This document shows positions 15,616 through 17,831 of a stretch of DNA of 17,831 nucleotides, one piece after another. The notes beneath the pieces were generated by a model. The model was not told where the DNA came from. It worked only from the letters and a program-made list of their open reading frames with translations, and did not search any database. The stretch spans positions 1 through 17,831 of the forward strand of contig CAYNDL010000018.1 in NCBI GenBank assembly GCA_964396115.1. Reading direction: 5' to 3'. Numbering within the stretch: position 1 is the first letter of the stretch; each line of letters opens with the position of its first letter. Position numbers and translations under genes: made by a program. Source of the DNA: CAYNDL01 sp964396115. Its GTDB lineage: Bacteria; Patescibacteriota; Andersenbacteria; UBA10190; CAIZMI01.

Positions 15616-15828
15616 CTACTTTACCAAATCGACGAGTGTCACCTTTAGTACCTGAGCGATATTTTTCAGCGTTAAAATAGTTGGATTCGGATTATCTCCG
15701 GATTCGATTTTTGAAATCGTTATATTTGATACGTGAGCTTTGTTAGCCAACTCAGCTTGTGACATCTGTCTTTCCTGGCGAAACGCTCTGATTCTCTTTG
15801 CAAATGGTTGGAGTGGTTTTTTTGCCAT
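15616..15828 (-). CDS. Small Xre-family helix-turn-helix regulator
   Basis: 70 aa from the ATG at 15828 (a TTG at 15837 is less likely). A single HTH_3/Cro-C1 domain fills the protein, with the HTH at about residues 22-43 (SQAELANKAHVSN, then TISKIESG) and the closing helices LTLKNIAQVLKV (52-63). It should bind DNA as a dimer. There is no toxin gene beside it, so it is not an obvious antitoxin; it could be a solitary regulator or a remnant of a mobile element. It has its own promoter (15865-15893) and terminator (15561-15592). Targets are unknown; its own promoter, where TTGAC is repeated in tandem, is a reasonable first guess. Confidence 0.88.
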   Translation of the reverse strand: MAKKPLQPFAKRIRAFRQERQMSQAELANKAHVSNITISKIESGDNPNPTILTLKNIAQVLKVTLVDLVK

Positions 15829-15864
15829 GAATCTCAAGTTAAAAAATTAAAATAGGTATAAATT

Positions 15865-15893
15865 ATTTTAGTATCATAAGGGGTCAATGTCAA
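15865..15893 (-). promoter_or_regulatory. Strong promoter of the Xre-type regulator
   Basis: On the minus strand a perfect TTGACA (15893-15888), a 17-base spacer and TAAAAT (15870-15865, 5/6). The spacer begins with a second TTGAC. Leader length is about 30 bases. Confidence 0.75.
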
Positions 15894-15998
15894 CGAATGC
15901 AGTATGATGAATTACATATCAAAATTTAAATAGCTAATATTACGGCTTTTTTTCGTCTATGGACATTGTATTTATCTAAAGCTAATCTTTGACGAGGC

Positions 15999-16027
15999 TT
16001 GTTAGATTAAAAAAGGTTCAATAAAAT
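15999..16027 (+). promoter_or_regulatory. Promoter of tRNA-Ser(GCT)
   Basis: TTGTTA (the same -35 as the pil operon), a 17-base spacer and TAAAAT end 22 bases before the mature tRNA. The 105 bases between this and the Xre promoter are AT-rich with nothing else recognised. Confidence 0.65.
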
Positions 16028-16049
16028 CGATATAGGATAACAAGCAATG

Positions 16050-16175
<126 letters not shown>

Positions 16176-16193
16176 TTAGATTATGGATTCGAA

Positions 16194-16233
16194 GGAAATA
16201 TAAAGTGTAAAAGTCTTTACTCTTTATATTTCC
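16194..16233. repeat. 40-base near-perfect palindrome
   Basis: GGAAATATAAAG (16194-16205) pairs fully with CTTTATATTTCC (16222-16233); after one T/T mismatch, GTAAA pairs with TTTAC around loop AGTC. It has no T run outside the stem and follows an already strong terminator by 18 bases, so ordinary termination does not explain it. It could be a mobile-element end or a protein-binding site. Confidence 0.6.
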
Positions 16234-16388
16234 AGGGCTCCGAAATACTAGTCAGGGATACTTGGCGCCGGGGCATCTCGCAGCCAGACGTTAAGAGCAC
16301 GAGCGCGCAGCATGTCCGAGTTTGTCCTGAGCTTACGAAAGGACAAGGCTAGGACGACGAGCGGTACCACGAAAGAAAATTGCAGACC
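16234..16388. other. GC-richer non-coding stretch with a REP-like palindrome
   Basis: No convincing gene is seen. At 16314-16355 TTGTCCT (16322-16328) pairs with AGGACAA (16340-16346) and, outside it, GTCC with GGAC. The centre resembles, from memory, the widespread CCTGAGCTTGTCGAAGG-type REP palindrome that shows up as LSLSK in spurious proteins. A 36-codon frame from ATG 16312 would read MSEFVLSLRK, which is that artefact. The repeated GACGACGA motif occurs at 16353-16360 and 16424-16431. Confidence 0.5.
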
Positions 16389-16415
16389 AATTAAAACCCC
16401 TCTTATTCAGAGGGG
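16389..16415 (-). terminator. Terminator of the His-rich membrane-protein gene
   Basis: On the minus strand CCCCTC (16415-16410), a seven-base loop, GAGGGG (16402-16397) and TTTTAATT. It lies 27 bases after the stop codon. On the plus strand it shows a run of eight G. Confidence 0.85.
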
Positions 16416-16442
16416 GGGGTGAACGACGACGAACTGAGAAAC

Positions 16443-16913
16443 TCAGGCCATCGAAGTATGCAGCTCTCGCATGAAACCGAGGGTGGACAACCGACCCGAC
16501 ATAGCCTCCCCCACAACACTCTTAACCTCGTCCCTGATGCCTGCCTTCCAAGAAGTCTGGAGGCGAAGAAGAAGATTCCGTTCTTGGTCGGAAAATTCCA
16601 TCTGTTCGATCTCCTCGTACCACTTGGACAGATTGTTTTGCCGCATCAAGGGCATGAGGGGACGAGAGATATTCCAGGATCCCAATCCTGAACAGATGAC
16701 TCCGGCCACCAACAAAAGCAGGTTCGTGATACCGGCTCGCTCGGGCCATGCCCACTCGAGAAGTCCCCACCCCACCAAGGTGACAATGACCATGCAAAGC
16801 GCCAGCTTGACGTGGCCCCAGAATAAGCGATGCATGTGCATGCCGAACCAGTGGTGATGGAAACAAGTCGTAAGGGCGATCATCTCGTTTCGTTCGTGAG
16901 GATTGAGCGACAC
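16443..16913 (-). CDS. Hypothetical His-rich membrane protein with two helices, possibly acquired
   Basis: 156 aa from GTG 16913, supported by GGAG eight bases upstream. Residues 15-35 are rich in His and Trp (HHHWFGMHMHR, then WGH), followed by membrane helices at about 35-54 and 62-80 and a charged helical tail (95-156) probably in the cytoplasm. The FGMH...FWG...K pattern faintly recalls TM2-domain proteins, which have GxHRFYLG between two helices; here both helices lie after it, so I do not claim the family. The His cluster might bind metal or haem; this is a guess. Sampled lines are 34/60 and 36/60 G+C, unlike the pil and clp genes. It has its own promoter and terminator. I recognise no family. 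Confidence 0.7.
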   Translation of the reverse strand: MSLNPHERNEMIALTTCFHHHWFGMHMHRLFWGHVKLALCMVIVTLVGWGLLEWAWPERAGITNLLLLVAGVICSGLGSWNISRPLMPLMRQNNLSKWYEEIEQMEFSDQERNLLLRLQTSWKAGIRDEVKSVVGEAMSGRLSTLGFMRELHTSMA

Positions 16914-16957
16914 AGTAGGATCTCCGTAAGAGACTTGGTCAGGAAAAAGAACTACAC

Positions 16958-16986
16958 TTTATGCTCTTTTTTGCTACTTTTGTCAA
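16958..16986 (-). promoter_or_regulatory. Promoter of the His-rich membrane-protein gene
   Basis: On the minus strand a perfect TTGACA (16986-16981), a 17-base spacer and CATAAA (16963-16958, 4/6). The leader would be about 38 bases and contains the GGAG site. Confidence 0.6.
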
Positions 16987-17045
16987 GAGTTAAAGAATTT
17001 GCCTGATTAATAAGCTTGCAAGGCAGACAAGCAGTTGGCATTAGT

Positions 17046-17150
17046 TTGTGGTCACAGATATTTTTCCTGACGGAAAAATTCTGCGACCCCGGCTCGCCAT
17101 CCTCGTCTTTTCGCTTCGCGAAAAACTCGGATATGGCTCCGCCCGACACA
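17046..17150 (-). repeat. Multi-hairpin intergenic repeat, copy B
   Basis: TTGTGGTCAC (17046-17055), seven bases and TTTCCTGACGGA (17063-17074) repeat copy A at the same spacing; 25 of 29 positions agree. Here the central hairpin is longer (TTTTTCC-TGAC-GGAAAAA, then CAGA/TCTG outside). A second hairpin TTTTCGC-TTC-GCGAAAA (17108-17124) has the same GCTTCGC core, inside an ATCC/GGAT stem. It lies five bases beyond the tRNA-Arg terminator. Strand is given as that of the tRNA. Confidence 0.7.
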
Positions 17151-17154
17151 AAAT

Positions 17155-17182
17155 GAAAAATGCCAAGCAATTGGCATTTTTC
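17155..17182 (-). terminator. Hairpin terminator after tRNA-Arg
   Basis: A perfect 12-base stem, GAAAAATGCCAA (17155-17166) against TTGGCATTTTTC (17171-17182), loop GCAA on the plus strand. T run on either strand lies in the stem arm. Confidence 0.85.
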
Positions 17183-17189
17183 TAGTTTG

Positions 17190-17263
17190 TGTCCCCGGCA
17201 GGACTTGAACCTGCAACCTTCAGCTCCGCAAGCTGACGCTCTATCCAGTTGAGCTACAGGGAC
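17190..17263 (-). tRNA. tRNA-Arg(GCG)
   Basis: 74 bases. Acceptor GTCCCTG pairs with CGGGGAC (one U-G pair), discriminator A (17190). T-arm GCAGG/CCTGC with TTCAAGT. Anticodon stem TCAGC/GCTGA with loop TTGCGGA gives anticodon GCG at 17229-17227, followed by G37. It reads CGC and CGU. Most bacteria use ACG here, edited to inosine. No CCA is encoded. Confidence 0.93.
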
Positions 17264-17274
17264 AATTTTTTAAA

Positions 17275-17296
17275 GCAAAGCCGGTCTGGCTTTTGC
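17275..17296 (-). terminator. Possible terminator of the Nudix hydrolase gene
   Basis: On the minus strand GCAAAAGCC, loop AGACC, GGCTTTGC, then TTTAAAAAATT. The stem has one bulged base and the T run is short. It lies 32 bases after the stop of the Nudix gene. Confidence 0.5.
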
Positions 17297-17327
17297 GATG
17301 AGATTATGTCACAAAAAACACAAACCA

Positions 17328-17831
17328 TCAACTAACATCGTTTCTGCTCTGCCTATTGCGGTTCTTGCCAGAAGCTACAGCTTTCAGAATAACTTCCCTA
17401 TCAGTCGGATAAGTTATTTTCTTGAGTGCTTCACGAACCGAATGCCATTTTGCTTCCAAAAGACCTTCTTCTGTTTGGGGATGAAGCTCCTCGTCTTGTG
17501 ACTCGATCAAAAAATAATAGACGGTTTTAGATATCCTTCCGCGTTCCGTAAAAAAACTGTATTTCGTAGAACCGAGCGGCCTCTTTAAGAGGACTTTACT
17601 AATCCCTAATTCTTCTTTTACTTCTCTGAGCGCAGCTTGTTCTTCAGTTTCCCCTAACTGCAATTCAATGTGTCCCTTAGGTAAAACCCAAGCGTCTCCC
17701 CGTGCATGTTCGGTCCTCAATAATGCGATGTGTACTTTGTTATTAATCCGTTTAACAACCACTCCTCCAGCCGATAGTTCGGTAATAGAAACAACTCTTT
17801 TCTTGGTTTTTCCTTTTCCGTCTTCGTTTTT
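17328..17831 (-). CDS. Nudix hydrolase, start beyond the right edge
   Basis: The frame is open to the window edge and gives at least 167 residues. A GTG at 17762 cannot be trusted as start because the domain's first strand (ITELSAGGVVVKR) spans it. The Nudix box is GHIELQLGETEEQ-AALREVKEELGI, matching Gx5Ex7REUXEEXGU except for two extra residues between the first Gly and the Glu; the metal-binding REVKEE is intact. The strand VHIALLRTEH, then WVLPKGHIE, matches the diadenosine-polyphosphate/8-oxo-dGTP type of small Nudix enzymes, but the substrate cannot be told. The N-terminal part before the domain is Lys-rich (GKGKTKKR). The C-terminus is basic. A weak terminator lies downstream, before tRNA-Arg. 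Confidence 0.92.
   Translation of the reverse strand, partial: KNEDGKGKTKKRVVSITELSAGGVVVKRINNKVHIALLRTEHARGDAWVLPKGHIELQLGETEEQAALREVKEELGISKVLLKRPLGSTKYSFFTERGRISKTVYYFLIESQDEELHPQTEEGLLEAKWHSVREALKKITYPTDREVILKAVASGKNRNRQSRNDVS

Noticed and set aside
15616..15893. Toxin-antitoxin system around the Xre-type regulator
   Set aside because: No toxin-like gene lies next to it; it is a single-gene unit between its own promoter and terminator.
16312..16422. 36-codon frame MSEFVLSLRK... in the intergenic stretch
   Set aside because: It is the translation of a REP-like palindrome, a known source of spurious short proteins.
16952..17170. 72-codon minus-strand frame across repeat copy B
   Set aside because: It covers a promoter, the structured repeat and the edge of a terminator; composition follows the repeats rather than a protein.
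17328..17762. Nudix gene starting at GTG 17762
   Set aside because: The conserved first strand of the domain continues upstream in an open frame to the window edge, so the start is outside.

Overview
The window looks like chromosomal DNA of a Candidatus Patescibacteria (CPR) type bacterium. This is an inference from the compact type IV pilus cluster with few conventional Shine-Dalgarno sites, the small conserved membrane proteins, four tRNA genes that all lack an encoded 3' CCA, and standard-code reading (TGA used as a stop). No rRNA or marker gene is present to fix the lineage.

Region 1 (1-7501, minus strand) is a type IV pilus assembly operon in the order pilM-pilN-pilO-small membrane protein-pilB-CheY-like response regulator-pilT-pilC, followed by the start of one more gene that runs off the left edge. 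It is preceded by a good promoter (TTGTTA-N17-TATAAT). PilM/N/O form the inner-membrane alignment complex, PilB and PilT are the extension and retraction ATPases, PilC is the platform, and the stand-alone receiver domain probably tunes motor activity. No PilQ, PilP or prepilin peptidase is visible.

Region 2 (7588-12918) holds protein quality-control and DNA-uptake or repair genes: lemA-htpX (plus), recX (minus, tail overlapping htpX), clpC (plus, divergent from recX) and a comFC-like gene that overlaps the clpC end and is split by one extra base.

Region 3 (12921-17299) is an accessory stretch punctuated by tRNA-Ser(GGA), tRNA-Lys(CTT), tRNA-Ser(GCT) and tRNA-Arg(GCG). Between them lie a 110-aa orphan, a degenerate Nudix-like protein, a two-helix membrane protein with a possibly leaderless mRNA, a small Xre-type regulator and a His-rich two-helix membrane protein. 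Three of these (13173-13505, 13634-14551, 16443-16913) are clearly richer in G+C (sampled 60-base lines 52-60%) than the ClpC region (sampled lines 35-42%), which suggests acquired DNA. Nearly every unit has its own hairpin terminator.

The most unusual non-coding signal is a pair of diverged, multi-hairpin elements (15238-15334 and 17046-17150). Each lies directly beyond the terminator of a minus-strand tRNA gene, and both share TTGTGGTCAC-N7-TTTCCTGACGGA and a GCTTCGC mini-hairpin. A long 40-base palindrome and a REP-like palindrome lie at 16194-16355. The window ends with a Nudix hydrolase whose start lies off the right edge. No CRISPR array, transposase, integrase or defence operon was recognised.
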